Below, piece by piece: positions 1-12,100 of a stretch of DNA of 64,000 bases (the first letter of the stretch is position 1; each line of letters opens with the position of its first letter). The DNA is taken from the NCBI RefSeq assembly GCF_035582795.1, contig NC_134371.1, positions 49,083,001-49,147,000 of the forward strand. Direction: 5' to 3'. The notes beneath the pieces were generated by a model, which worked only from the letters and a program-made list of their open reading frames with translations, searched no databases and was not told where the DNA came from. Both the position numbers and the translations under genes were made by a program. Source of the stretch: Mycteria americana. Lineage: Eukaryota; Chordata; Aves; Ciconiiformes; Ciconiidae.

Positions 1-2936
1 GGCTCAGGGTTGCCTCTATACCTCATCCATCCATCCCTCCCAGCGAGGATCCAGAGCTTGCAATCTTCTGAGGTCAGGGATCCAAAGCGGCTCTGGAGAT
101 AAAGGATGTGGTGGCAGAATTTGTCTTATAAGAGAATAGCTTAGTTGTTGGAGCATTCTTCAAAGAAGCAAAGAGATTCAGGAAGACAGAATGGTTCCTT
201 GGCCAAAAAATTCACTTATAAATCAGTCTTGGAAGAAAAACTGTTTTGGAAGAAAAATTAGCCTCTATGCAATTCTGAAGTGGCATGTACATCTTTTCCA
301 GAAATACCATTAATTAAGTTTTCTGTAATTATGAAATGGAGACAAACACTGTAAAATAGAGTTTGAAAGAAGAGCTGCTAAAGATTTTAAGTATTAACCA
401 AAGTGCTGACAGCTTTGTCAATGCTAGGTCACCGTATCAGTTAACAAGGAAGGCAAAGATTAAGTGAATGGGTATCATGATACATGTGGTACTCTAGACT
501 TTGAAACTAATGGAAGAAAGCCAGTTGAAAACATTGTATTTGTGCGACTCATAACTCAGCCCCCAGAAGCTGTCTCTGCTAAAAAGACCTCAGAACTTTT
601 TCCATGGTAACGGAAACTAGGATAAAGTGAAATGCATGTCACATCATGAAATGCTTTATCAGAGTTGCCAAAGAAGATGCTAGTCTGTAATATGTGAGAT
701 ATGTCACAGGATACCGGGTCAATGGTTTATGACACTATCAGGTTAAATGTCTATGAATTTTCATAAAATAAAAGCCCTATGTTTACATCTTGAGTAATAA
801 CTTAGGGTATTGAGGATGACAATTTTTAAGAATCTCATTTTTCACCATTTTGGTAGCTAGTACATTTCATTCACTAAACTGAGAAAAATGAAGTCGACGT
901 CAGTGTCGGGCACTGGGCACTGCACTGCCACTGCTGTCCCGCTTGGCCTGCCAAATGCTACACCACTACCTTAAAGACAGTGGCGTGAGAAACCCTATTA
1001 AGGTACAATTTAAAAACAAGGTGGTCCTGGAACAGTACGTTATGGAAAAATTGGTTTTACAAAATTTAGTCTGAAGAAGCTACATTTAGCCTGTCAGTTT
1101 CCCTTGAATATATAGAACAGGAACAAATGGGGTGTAATCCCAATCAACCTCACAGATTTTCATCAGCTCAAAAGATCAGCCCTCAAATTGCACCTGAAAG
1201 CAAACTGTGAATTCCTGGTCTATGTATAACCACTAAATGTAGATGTCCAATCTTTGGAAAGAATGCTGTATTTTCACATAGTATGACAAATTTTCTTCTT
1301 TGCAGGAATAAGTTATCGTGTGGCATGCATTAATAGTAGTTAAGATTTAATATAAGTCAGAAATATTTGGCATGAATCCAGGTAGCTGAAATTTAAAGAT
1401 ATAGATATTTGCCATATAGCAGCAGGAACTAGTATCAACTACACTTGTTTTTATTTTTTATTCCCAGGGAGCATTGCTATTGACAAGCAAGCAGCATAAC
1501 TGTCGATATGCTGTATTGATAGGCAGATACCTGCATGCAGAACTGTCAGAGCTTACCTAGTAAAAGCAAAAGGATTCAAAGTAAGAAACAAAGAACTAAA
1601 ATTATATTTTAGCACTACTTTTGCATGCAAGTTCAGTGAATCATTCAACTTTTTATGTCAAATCAAGACTGCTGCTTTTCTAGAAAATATGATTTAGCTA
1701 GACCCTAGTTATGCTTCAGAAAAACACAGATAATTTGGTGAAACTTAGCCTGACCTCTTGCATGTTACAGACCATTAAATCACCTAATAGTCCCTTCTGG
1801 ACTTAAAATCCATGAATTTCACGAATTTTACTACAGTCAAAGTTTAAATGCATAACTCCTAAGAATGAAGCTCTTATTCCAATGTTTTTATTCATGCATA
1901 CCTAAAAATGTATCTCATTTACAGAAATATAAAAAATACACAGTTAATTCATATGACAATCAGTCCTATTGAAAATATGTTTGCTGTCACATTTTCAAAT
2001 AGGAAACATATCTGCTGTGTCCCTCCAGTGTCACACATCCTGTCACACAGCAGTTCAGAAGTCTCAGAAGGTGAGCAGGGCCTTAGCCCCCTATATATAT
2101 TTTTTCCACCTTAGCTATTTGTACATCCTTATGTTATATTTTAGATGCTCCCTTGGTAAGGCCAATAGATCCATGACATACTCTCTTCTTTAATGGCTGA
2201 GAAGGCAAGAGGTAAGCCTTGTCTTAACCAAATTAGTAAAACATGAGAAACAATATACATGGTAGCCACAGCACACTTTGTTGGATTAATTAAAATCAGC
2301 AATATCAGCAGGACCGGCACCCACGTACCTAGCTAACTCTGTGTGCTTTCAGAATGTGGACCCTAATGTATTGTCAGTTACATTCGGTTTATTCCCTTCA
2401 TCAAAATACCAGTGTTACCTTCTCAAATCTCCTACGTGAAGGTGCTAGACTTCCCTTCATCTTTTAAAAGAAAGCTCAAACTGAAACTTGGAAATGTTTA
2501 TTTATATTTAAAAACAACTGCAATGACTAAGTACAACTGTTTATTTAATTTACAGATACATATATGGTACATGACAAATACAAGTGATGATAAGGTTACA
2601 GCGACTCCAGATTACTTGGCAAATTTAAGGTAAGAGCAGTTACGACTTGCACAGTTGCTCTGAAGGAGAAAACCCCCTTTCGTGCCCAGGGAGAAGTCAC
2701 CCTGGGCTCCGCTGAGCGGGCCGGGCTGCCTGGGGGCGCGGGGCTGCCCGGGGCAGCGCTCGGCGGCGGCCGCGGGAGCCCCGGGTGACTTCTGGGGCAG
2801 AGGCCGACAGCCGGACCTGCCCTGCCCCGGCGCTGCGCTGTCCGGGCGCAGGGAGCGGAGGCTGCCCGGCCAAGCGCGGGGCAGGCGGGCAGAGGCCGGG
2901 CAGAGGCCGCGATCGCCGCCGCCACCCTGGGCGGTG

Positions 2937-2964
2937 CCGTCCCGTCCCGACCCGTCCCGTCCCC
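2937..2964 (-). repeat. Second five-base repeat (CCCGT/CCCGA units) with G-quadruplex potential on the sense strand
   Basis: Four CCCGT/CCCGA units and part of a fifth (CCGT) lie in tandem, followed by CCCC. On the sense strand this gives at least five G runs of three or more spaced by two bases. It is about 120 bases into intron 1 and uses the same repeat logic as the repeat at 3041-3065 but with a different unit. Confidence 0.8.
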
Positions 2965-3040
2965 GGCTCGCCCGGCGCACGGCAGGGCAAACTGCCGGCG
3001 AGCGAGGGAGCGGCCAGCAGCCCGCCCGCCCCCGGCGCGG

Positions 3041-3065
3041 CCCGGCCCGACCCGACCCGACCCGG
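3041..3065 (-). repeat. Five-base tandem repeat forming a canonical G-quadruplex motif on the SNX7 sense strand
   Basis: The plus strand carries five CCCGG/CCCGA units. On the SNX7 sense strand this reads as five GGG runs separated by only two bases (TC or CC). That meets the strict G3-N2 quadruplex pattern and begins about 20 bases after the exon 1 splice donor. Confidence 0.85.
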
Positions 3066-3082
3066 GGAGGGCGCTGCCGTAC

Positions 3083-3265
3083 CTTGCTGAACACCTCCAG
3101 GTCGTCTTCCTCATCGTCCAACGCCAGCACCTCGGCGGCGAGCAGCGGCCCGCGGGCCGCGCCGGGGGCTCCCGCGGGGGGATCGGCATCGGCCTCGACC
3201 CCTCCCCCGCCGCCAAGGGAAGGCGGGGGGAGCGGCGGCCCGGGCACCCGGCCCTCTGCCTCCAT
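3083..3265 (-). CDS. SNX7: SNX7 exon 1 (coding part, partial gene): sorting nexin 7 N-terminus
   Basis: Seen: the minus-strand ATG at 3265-3263 has a good initiation context (A at -3, G at +4). It opens 61 codons starting MEAEGRVPGPP, then a Pro/Gly/Ala-rich low-complexity stretch, then an acidic segment EVLALDDEEDDLEVFSK at residues 45-61. After the last Lys codon (AAG, 3085-3083) comes GTACGG, a plausible splice donor in phase 0. Known: the long isoform of vertebrate SNX7 starts with a similar low-complexity stretch and an almost identical acidic motif ending in LEVFSK, and its next residues come from exon 2. This is from memory, not an alignment. SNX7 is a PX-BAR sorting nexin that binds endosomal phosphoinositide, pairs with SNX4 and acts in endosome recycling and autophagy-related trafficking. 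The PX and BAR domains lie in later exons beyond the left edge. The frame stays open upstream of the ATG to at least 3322 but has no further in-frame ATG there. Confidence 0.9.
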
Positions 3266-3420
3266 CCTTCCCTGCGAGCGCGGCCGGCAGCCCCGCCACA
3301 GCCGCTCCCCGGGGGGCCGCAATTGGCCGCCCGCCGCTCCCCCGCCCCCGCCCCGCCCCGCCCCCGGCCCCGGCCCGGCCCGGCCCGCGGGGCGCGCCCA
3401 GTGCGCAGGAGTGGAAGCGG
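3266..3420 (-). promoter_or_regulatory. SNX7: SNX7 5' UTR and core promoter region with GC boxes and inverted CCAAT
   Basis: Directly upstream of the ATG, on the minus strand, is a CCAAT pentamer (complement of ATTGG at 3322-3326). It is followed further upstream by a dense run of Sp1/KLF-type GGGCGGGG boxes (plus-strand CCCCGCCCC repeats at about 3339-3365) and a TGCGCA half-site of the NRF1 type near 3402-3407. The arrangement is typical of a TATA-less CpG promoter. The transcription start is not determinable from sequence alone, so the division between 5' UTR and promoter is inferred. Confidence 0.6.
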
Positions 3421-3542
3421 CGGGAGGGCCGCCCTGCCGGGCCGGGACGTGCCTCCCGGCAGGCCCTGGCTGCGGGCCTGCGCCTCAGAGGGCGGCGGGG
3501 CTGCGCCTGAGGCCGCAGCCTCTCTGTGGAGGCTGGCCGTGA

Positions 3543-3573
3543 GGGGGGGTGGGGGGGGAGGAGGCGGAGGCGG
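3543..3573 (+). repeat. G-rich tract upstream of SNX7
   Basis: Runs of seven and eight G separated by a single T are followed by GGAGG and GGCGG units. The tract can fold as a plus-strand quadruplex and so lies on the template strand for SNX7. It is about 280 bases upstream of the ATG. Confidence 0.75.
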
Positions 3574-3627
3574 TTGCTCACAACGCCCACAGACGTTTTC
3601 ATGGAGGCGTGGGGGCGTCGGGCTCGC

Positions 3628-3634
3628 TCACGTG
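3628..3634. promoter_or_regulatory. TCACGTG E-box (M-box/CLEAR-like) upstream of SNX7
   Basis: The palindromic CACGTG at 3629-3634 is preceded by T, giving the TCACGTG form preferred by MITF/TFE-family factors and also used by USF. It lies about 360 bases upstream of the SNX7 ATG inside the CpG island. The full ten-base CLEAR element is not perfectly matched on its 3' flank. The match is visible; the binding factor is inferred. Confidence 0.4.
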
Positions 3635-4954
3635 TCGCCAGCTCCCCGCTTTGGCCGCCTCCAGGGTTGCTGGGCGGGTCGGCCGGGGCCTGTCGGGCTG
3701 GGGTTAGCCGCCCTTGCTTAGCCACCCGCGGGGCGGGCTCGGGGAACGCTGCTGCTGCTGGCCTGGGTCACTAGGAAAAGCGTGTGCGGTGCCTCGGGTT
3801 AGAGAGCGGAGCCAAGCAGCCGCCAGCTCGCGTCCTCGGAAGCCCCGAGAGTGCCCGGCAGAGCCGGGCGTACCCAGGCTTTCCTTCTTTCTCCGGGTCG
3901 GTCTCTTTCTTCCTGGTGGGCGTCCAGGCTGCACACCCCGCGTCCCCGCCACCGTGGCAGCAGCCAGAAAACAGGCCTTGCTTCTTGCCTCTCGTGTGCC
4001 TTGGACAGGCGTTCTGTCGTTTGTAGCTGGAGGGTTACTCCTTCATCGTGGGGTCTGGTCTGCTTTCTGATGTTGAGGCCAGAGATTACTTTGGGGTCAG
4101 AGATTTACTTGTGAGAATAAATTGACACCACGTTACACCTGAAAAGGAGTGGGGAGAGGGACACCAAACGCTTAAAAATAGTAAAGCTGCAGAAAGGAAA
4201 AACATCAGAATTGAGGGATTTTGAAGTTGCCGGTGTTGAATAGGAAGCAACGAGCAGTGCTACTAGTTGCAGGAGCCGGGGACGTGTAGTAAGCGAGCAG
4301 GCAGGTCGAGGGAGGGGAAGGCTGCTCTAACCTGCGGTGGGGTTCAGCACCACCTTGGGCAACCAGCTTCTGTGCTGGGCGCAGGAGCTGCTCTGTGGTG
4401 CTGGGCATGGCACTGAGGCCCACGTTTGCACGGTGTAGAACAAGGCACGTCTTTGGAGGCTCCATCTGAAATGTCTGAAGTCAATAGGAACTTTGTTGTT
4501 AAGGTAGGCTTCAAGAGTCCTGGGCGGGTACTTAAACAGGCAGATTTGTGTACCTTGGTTCCCTTGCTGTCAAATTAGAAAAGGCAAACCCCGTAACCAA
4601 ATGAAAGTATTTTGAAAAGCGTTCATTTGTGAACACTCCTGGCAGTTGATGAGGCAATTCATTTGGTATTTCATGCTTTTCAGTGAAGTCTTGAGCCACA
4701 ACTTGAAAGAAAGAGATAAAAATAAACACTAAATATTCACTGAACTGTGCAAAGAGAAAAAGAGTATGACTGTGTAGAGAATGTATACGAAGACATTTTC
4801 ATGTTTGTTTTAAAAAAAAAAAAAAAACAAACCCAACCTAAAATTCAGAGGGAACTGTGGGTTGAGGGGTGGTGGACCTTTTCACAGAAGTGATGGCACA
4901 CATTTTGGCTGACAGACAAGCGTTTGCCGTAGTAGGTTGCTCTCTTCCCTCGAC

Positions 4955-4973
4955 CAGCCACCAGAGGGAGATG
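4955..4973 (+). promoter_or_regulatory. CTCF-like motif
   Basis: The core CCACCAGAGGG sits in the right register of the vertebrate CTCF consensus. By hand about 16 of 19 consensus positions agree; the mismatches are the G before the core and two positions at the 3' side. It lies 1.7 kb upstream of the SNX7 ATG, a reasonable place for a promoter-proximal boundary. Confidence 0.35.
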
Positions 4974-7900
4974 GGATGCACCTTTCCTGGGTACTTGGAT
5001 ACTCGCTGATGGCAGAGTATGTTTCAGTAAGTTAAAATAGGCACTTTCTGTAGTTTTAAAGTAACGACTGGCCCTGGTATGAGATCCTCGGGCTTCTTTC
5101 CTCCTGACCCTGTGTAGACCGTCCCTGCCCTGCTCCTGTTTGCTGTGCCCCAGCTCAGTGCCTCTGAGGAACCTCGGGTTTCTCTGGTGCGCTGCCGTCC
5201 TCGCAGGCTGCCGCTGGCCCTTGGCCGGGTGCTGCTCACCTCCAGGCTCTGCAAGGTGCAGGCTGGGGTTCTTTGTGCTGCAGGTGCTTCTCATCCAGCG
5301 CCAAATCTGCATCTCTTCCCACCTCTGCGTCTTTTACAGTTCCTTTCCAGTGTCCTTGCTGCTCCTGTGTCCTCTAATTACTCTCAGGTACCAGATACTG
5401 ATGAAAAGTGAATATTAGGATATAAATTTTCTACCCTTTCTAATCTGTCCTTTGTACACCAATGATAAGACAAGTGTAGCTGGTTTGTTTTCTGACTTTA
5501 TATAGGTGATGGATGAGTTTTGTTTCCTCTGGTTTTCCCTTTACTTCACTGTTTCTAAGTGCCACGTGTTGTGCCAGAGGCCTACAGGTTTTCTGAATAG
5601 AGTAAGTACCTACAACCCATATAATGCCTGAGTTTTTAATATGTCTGTATTTAAATTCAGATGTTATACTTGCGAGGCAGTAACAAAATAAAAGAAAACT
5701 CACTGAGGATCAGAATTCCAGACAGCACACATCAGAGATGATAAATAAAGGACAGCCAGTCAAAGAAAGTATAAAACTGATGTACTGTAGGCTTGAATAC
5801 TAAGGCTGTCATCTGGATCATACTAATTTTTCAAAGTTTTACCATTCTCTTGGGTTCTTTATTTCTGTTTGAGAGAAATTTCACAAGATGTTTTAATTGG
5901 ATTTTTTTTCTTATTATAGCTTTTTATTAGCTCATTAATCAAGCTTAACAAGACATATTTTTAGATTCCTCGCTGGCAGTGCTTATCTTTCTGTGCTTTA
6001 TATTTGAAGTACCAGTCTGTGAGGAAAAGGTATTCATTGTCCTTTGCTCTAGGAAAATATGCATTACATATAACAGTTATTTGGAATTTTAATCATCGCA
6101 AGGACCTATGCTAAAACAAAATCGGAAACCGTTCTGCCATCACTTTCACCTGCCCTCTCCACCCTCTACCCCAGTCGTCCCCAGTCTCTATTGAAAGGGC
6201 CCAGGGAGTAAATGTAACTTCAGGGCACCTTCCCTCCCATGCCGAGTCCCAGTGGGATTGCTGGCACCTCTCTAAATACTTTGCAGTATTTAGCAAAAAG
6301 AGCTTTTTACAGACTCACGAATTTTTTGCTCATTTTCTGCTGTAGGACCAGAGACAACTTTAAACAGTTGAATAATTGTGCTATTCAGAGATATTGCAGG
6401 TAGCATAAATACAGAGCTACACTTACCAGAGCGGATCTACAGGTTTCTCTTGTACTGTTATTTCAGAGGTACATTGCTGTAGATCTTGATTATTCTTCAT
6501 TTCAATGTGTGTATGTGCATACGTATGCCAACAGGCTATGTGTTTCCTGAGCTCCTGGGATTTACACATTTAACCACAGATATCCTTCCCTGAACCTGTA
6601 GAATTAGATCTTGGCAATAATTAATGGTCAATATGTCAGATGTTATGCCATGAATATTATTGCCCCACTTATTTAAAGAAATAGCTATTGCACTGAGACA
6701 ATACTCGACAATATTTTGCTAAATATATTTTAACATTTTGTAAAATATGGTGTTTTCTAAATACCTATACAATCTTCATGAAATACTCAACCTTTCCAGG
6801 CCCTCCTACTCAGGAACACTGAGTGGAGTATTCGCATATGCCAGGGCTGAGCTGCAATCGCCTCCAACTTTTATTTATTCACTTAAGCCCAAAAAGCTAT
6901 TTTGTGTTACAAAAATGTCAGTATTATTCCTACTTGCATTTTCCCTTTTTCTTTGGTAAGAGTGTTGATCCTACCTAGTAATCCCTTCCAGAGTTGCTTT
7001 TTCTTGAACAAATTAAATTTACAAACACTGAAGCAGAACCAAGCTATTCCTTCGCTCTCATGTGCAGGCTGCATGTGATCCCTTTAGGCCACAATACCAC
7101 TTTGAATACTTAATGCTGACTTGTCGAGTTTCACCAACTGCACAGTGATATGGACAGGATTAAATCTTGTTTTATTTCATCAACTCCCTAGCCAGGCAGT
7201 AGTGGGGTATGGAGGGCTCATGGTGTTTTACTCTGTTCCACCATTGCAGTGCAAATAATAAGCATATTAGTGAATCTGCTGACATTCGGCACCTTGACAC
7301 GAATGAGAACATTTTTCTAGGTCTGAAATGCTTTGTCAAGTAGCATTCTTGTCAGGGTTGTATAGTGTGTAAGCAGAAGTCATTATGTTTACACCCAGAA
7401 GATATTTTGATGGTGAATTAAGGGCTGACCTTCATATCATACCATTTATTACAGCAAGCTTTATAGTAAGCTCCATATAATGGCTCAAAATAAGGTTAAC
7501 TATTTGTGTTCCATGCCTGAATTGGCAAAGGAGTCAGAGCATTGAAGCTCTCAGATAAGTTGTGAGCTGCTTAGCTTTTCAGCTGCCCGTTGTGGTTTGG
7601 TTGAAAGGTAACTGTTAAGCTCTTCTGTTATTTTTGTTGTTGTTATTAGTTTAAGTTTGGAAGGTGCTTTAATTGGAATATTGTAAAATGATTTATCTGT
7701 CAGACAGTGGATATCCTCCAAGCTTATTTTTTTCAGAGACTATCAGACTGTCTTTGCTTTCTGACTGCCCAAAGGAAATTACAATGTAGTGTACTCATAA
7801 TCATGTTATCTCTTTTATAGCTGCAGATCATTTTTATGACGTTGTAGATGTACAAAGCCCTGATCGATATCTAGAGACTTGCTATCCTTTTAAGTTATGT

Positions 7901-9084
7901 GACTCTGCCAAATTTTAGACATGAAAATATTCCAGGTGAAGCGTTATTGGGTTTCATAATTTTTACAATATCTAAAAACAGTTGCCAAGCTTCATTGGAT
8001 ATGAAAGCATTGATTTTTTTTTTTTTTTTAATACTTTGCACTGTTGTCAGATAGAGTCCATCTGTTCTAATCTAACATTGTCTCTTCTGCTGGAGGAATG
8101 GTTTCATGTTTCCAAATAATTGCTGCAGTTCTTGTTTTTTGATGAATAGTGTATTTAGCAATCTGTACTTCATGGCATGAAATATTAGAGTATCTCTTAG
8201 TACAAAAGTATGCAACAAATATATTAATATTTAACATAGCTTTAAAGGCTTATTGAATTAATTTGATATATGAATCTGAGTTCTTTCTATTTTTAATTTT
8301 CCTGATGCCTAGCTTCGGTACTCTGAACTTTAGGTTAAAGGAAACAGGTTAATACTGGACCTCAGTTAACCTGTTTATCAATGACTAGGTGTGGTCCTGT
8401 TTGTTAAATGACTAAAAAGAAATGACAGTGACTGATATGAATGTTATTCATTTACAGATGTCTGTTTATAACCCATTTAAATTGACAAATTCTGTATTTC
8501 AGCTGTTGCAGTGTAATGCACAGGCTCTGAAAATACTGTGCAAACCTGTGATCATTGTTTGACCTTTTAGGCACAGGGCTTGCCATTGTTTCAAGGATTA
8601 TTAGCCTTTACAGAATTGCTTTATAAGGATTTAGCAATCTTTTATTGTTCACACACGCTTTCAGTGACCCTAAAAAACTTTACCAAAGGGAGCTGGTGGG
8701 TAGGTGAGCCTACTTAAACCAATCCAGGAGGCACATAGTGGTTGAATTAACCCCCTGTATTCATGATGTTTTAATAGAATTTTTTTTTTTAGACAGAAAC
8801 TTTGTGCGTCTCTTGCCTTCATGTATTACTACCAGGATGACTATTAAGAAAGTTCTTATATGAAAGGTTTTTTTAGTCCTCAAATTCACACCTGAACTAT
8901 TGACATAAAATTGGGATCTACATGGGACCTAATTAACACTTTAATACTTATTGATAGAAAAATGATAGGTATATAGTCATGATTCATAAAACATGTGGAA
9001 AATTCATTCTAGAGCTACACTGCCACATAATCTCTCACTTTTATCTTGTGTCACTGAGCTCTTCTCTTCCGTAAAATTCTGTAC

Positions 9085-9136
9085 GATACTAATTGTAAAG
9101 GATTACTAATTGTAAAGGATGATACTAAGTGTCAAG
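9085..9136 (+). repeat. Short degenerate triplication, unit about 17 bp
   Basis: Three successive copies start at 9085, 9101 and 9121. The first two share ACTAATTGTAAAG exactly, and the third is ACTAAGTGTCAAG. It is a local slippage product in AT-rich DNA. Confidence 0.75.
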
Positions 9137-12100
9137 GTAATTCTTGCTAAAAACTGCCCCTTTTTGTTCTACAGAGATCAGAAAATGTAAAAAAAAAACC
9201 AAAACATCATCATCATAATGCCGAAATAAAAGTATGGTCATGGATAGTAGATTATGACCCAGAGGAAAGAATGTGAACAACGTGGCTGCAGAGAGGAATT
9301 TTAAGTGATGTATGTGAAACTGCCAAAATGAGAATTGCAGCTGAAGGAAGCGAGCCAGCAGTCTAACTACAATCAATATCCAGGTTAAGTAAACAATTAC
9401 AGTCTGCTGGAGTTGGAAGGAAATCCACACAGCCTGACAGGGTAACTGCAGTGTCTTCAGGTGTAAATTCTGAATTTACTTCATGGATACCTTTCTTGCC
9501 ATTTACACAGTGTGTAACTGATTTTTTTGGCAACCTGTCAGGCAAAGGCTGCTCTCAGTTTATGAAGAGCTGTTGTTAAGTCTCTGCAAACAAATGATGC
9601 ATGTCAATTAATAGTGGAGGTTTTAAAAATCTGGAAACTGGCGAGACTCAGAAGTGACCAAAAGAACAATGTATGTTATCGGACAGTATGATTAGACAGC
9701 GAAGCAGGCTTATGAATAAGTAAAAAATACAAAGGAGTAATATTAGGGTATTTTGTGAGCACTGAGCTTGCCCAACATAGAAGACATCAATCCTAGAATG
9801 GAAACAGCTGTGTTTACAACATTTTAGGATAGTTTCCTTATCAAATATTAATATTTGGAAAAGCCCTTGTGTGAAAACTTGGCAGTTGGTCCAACAGAAG
9901 ATTTTTCTTCTCCTTGCAATATTTGCTATAAAGTTGCTAAATAGCTCAAAATAGTTTCAACACTGTTGAAAGAGATGCCTAAACCCAAAAAAGAGCTGAG
10001 AGATTTATAGATGAAAGAATATTTTTTACATTTTGGCTTGTTCTTTTACCCCTTACTTAAGCAAAACTTCTTGGGAAACCTCAAAATTTTCCTGACAGCA
10101 TACATACGTATGAGACTGATAGTATAGTAGACAGCTGTTCTACTTTTATCCCCTTATTTTATATTTAACCCCCCCCCAAATATCTTTATGCTTTAAAAAT
10201 ATCAGTTGCTCCTAGCAGACAGTAAAGTGCCAGTAAGTATTTGTTTCCCTGTGCTCAGAACAGGTGAAATACGGCAAACCAGCTACTGCCTGTTCTCTCA
10301 CCACTGCACGTCTTGCTTAGGATTAGCTAAGGCATGTAATAACCTGGTGGGAATGCTATATAGTGAACGTGTGAGTGAGGTGTGGCACAAGTACACAGGA
10401 TAGTAGAATTCATTAATTTTGTAGCCCAAAGAATAATTTTTTTTCATTTTATTTCCTCTTAGCATGTCTTGATGTGTTTGCACTGTGTACAATTTTGGAG
10501 ACTCTGTCTTCAAAACTGAGAAATATTTGTCTCCAAATACTGAGAAGAACCATTGCCAAATTCTAGAAAAGAATAGCAGAGGAAACAATTTAAATTTCAA
10601 GACTTCATGCCAAGACATAATCCAAGACAGAGCAACTTTGGACAGTATGGTCAAACTGCAGCTGCAAGAGCTCTAGATCAGATGGGGAAGGAAGTATTCC
10701 AACAGATGTGATTTACAGTAGTGGCACAGGCAGTCATATGCTTCCTGCAGTTTTCTCTTATTAAATAACTATTAGTAGTTTTGGTTTGGGTTGTGAGAAA
10801 ATGAGAAAGACCAGATTGGTCTGTATCTTAGAGGGGAAACAATGGGATTAATTAGATCCCTATTTTATTCAACTGATTTTGCACTTAGGGATGATGTGAT
10901 AGCAGAGCACTTAAGACATTGACCCAATGGATTTGCAAGAGAACTTGTGTTTAAAATGAGGTTTGTGGATGGACTGTGGCATTGAAATACAGTATTCTGG
11001 TGAGTTACAGTGAGTTCTGTAGTTAGACAGCACTGGCACTTGTTTTCCACTGAGAGAAAGAGAAAAGTTGTTAGGCAAGGTGAAACTGCAGGGAAGAGTA
11101 GGTGTACCTCCCCAGCTCCTAGGAATTAAATCCCTGTCATATTAAGATGAAAGCTTAACTACAAGAAATTTCTCTTTATTCATCTTTCAGATAAGTGATT
11201 GCTAGAAGGATGCTATAGACTTAAGAAAATGGAAGGAATATAGGAGAACTTGAAGGGTGTGTAGTACAATATTTACACTTAACCTACCCCATACTGTGAA
11301 AAGTTTGGAAATTGGAGAGGTCAGTTCCTTCTACTTTAAGTGTATAACTGTTTTCCTTATCTGCGAAGCAAAGCTGCATGCTATTTTTGGCTTTACTGAA
11401 CTTCGAAGCCTTAATGGAATAATATGTGTTTTTCTGTGTCATATCACTTAAGACAACAAATTACTATCTGCTAGATTGCATTTTTCAGCCTGTGGCCATG
11501 TATGCTGCAGTAGTTGGTTTGATGTTGTGTAAGAATTCCTCTTTAAAATGACTTAATGATTTATACTACCAAATTGTTCACATTTCTAAACTATATATGA
11601 AACAGGCTAGAATTTTAGACCGGTGACCTTTCTCGTTCTCATGTGATATACCTGAGGAAAACAGCAATGAAAGGAGAACAACTGGTGGAAGGGGTTCATT
11701 TTCCATATACAACATCTCTGAGAGCACCTTTGGGTTTGCTCAAGAGGAAACTCCAGTTTAACCATTCTAGCACCTCTTAGACTGCCTCTTAGATGGGCAA
11801 GCTCTGTTGATGCCGGACTGAATAGCTGTATGTAGGGGAAAGAGTCTCAGTGGTAAAATCATCTGGTTTTGAATCAGCTGGTAATTACTTCAGCTCTTTA
11901 GCAGGTTGGAATATCTTAGGAGTGCCTTCACATGAATTTGCATCTCTGTGTTTCAGAAAGCCATTCAAGCTGCCAGGAGGAATGATATAAGATGTGGGGA
12001 ACTGATTTGGTTCCCACCCTGCCAAAAATATCTAGTATAATTCCCAATAAGCTGTATGGTTTCTGTCTGAAGCCCTAAGCTGATAAGGCAACAGAGGTAT

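Larger units (their letters stand above)
1..3082 (-). other. SNX7: SNX7 intron 1 (5' part, runs off the window)
   Basis: Sense-strand reading goes from the GT donor at 3082 leftwards. The first roughly 400 bases of the intron (2690-3082) are part of the CpG island. The remainder is AT-rich with short chance frames only. I looked on the minus strand for the next SNX7 exon (acidic motif followed by a Met/Ser/Pro-rich stretch and the PX domain start) and did not find it, so intron 1 is longer than 3 kb. A small CpG-containing spot with a CRE-like GACGTCA lies at 896-902; it is isolated and its function is unknown. Confidence 0.75.
2690..3800. promoter_or_regulatory. SNX7: CpG island covering the SNX7 promoter, exon 1 and start of intron 1
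   Basis: Base composition changes sharply from AT-rich flanks to very GC- and CpG-rich DNA near 2690 and falls back between about 3800 and 3860. The island includes the SNX7 ATG, the splice donor and several hundred bases upstream. No TATA box is visible at a sensible distance, which fits a broad, housekeeping-type start. The many long open frames on both strands in this interval come from GC-rich, stop-poor composition and are not separate genes. Edges are judged by eye. Confidence 0.9.

Noticed and set aside
2596..3774. Several long open frames on both strands over the CpG island (up to 286 codons plus, 236 codons minus)
   Set aside because: They are stop-poor GC-rich composition. Only the minus-strand frame with the SNX7 acidic motif is supported, and it ends at the splice donor; the continuation past 3083 is intron.
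6517..6528. 12-bp palindrome GCATACGTATGC
   Set aside because: Palindromes of this length are expected more than ten times by chance in 64 kb.
11835..11900. tRNA-like D-arm and anticodon-arm resemblance (CTCAGTGGTAAAA, then a possible stem with TTTGAATC)
   Set aside because: No B-box/T-arm of the GGTTCRANYCC type follows at the right distance and no acceptor stem pairs.
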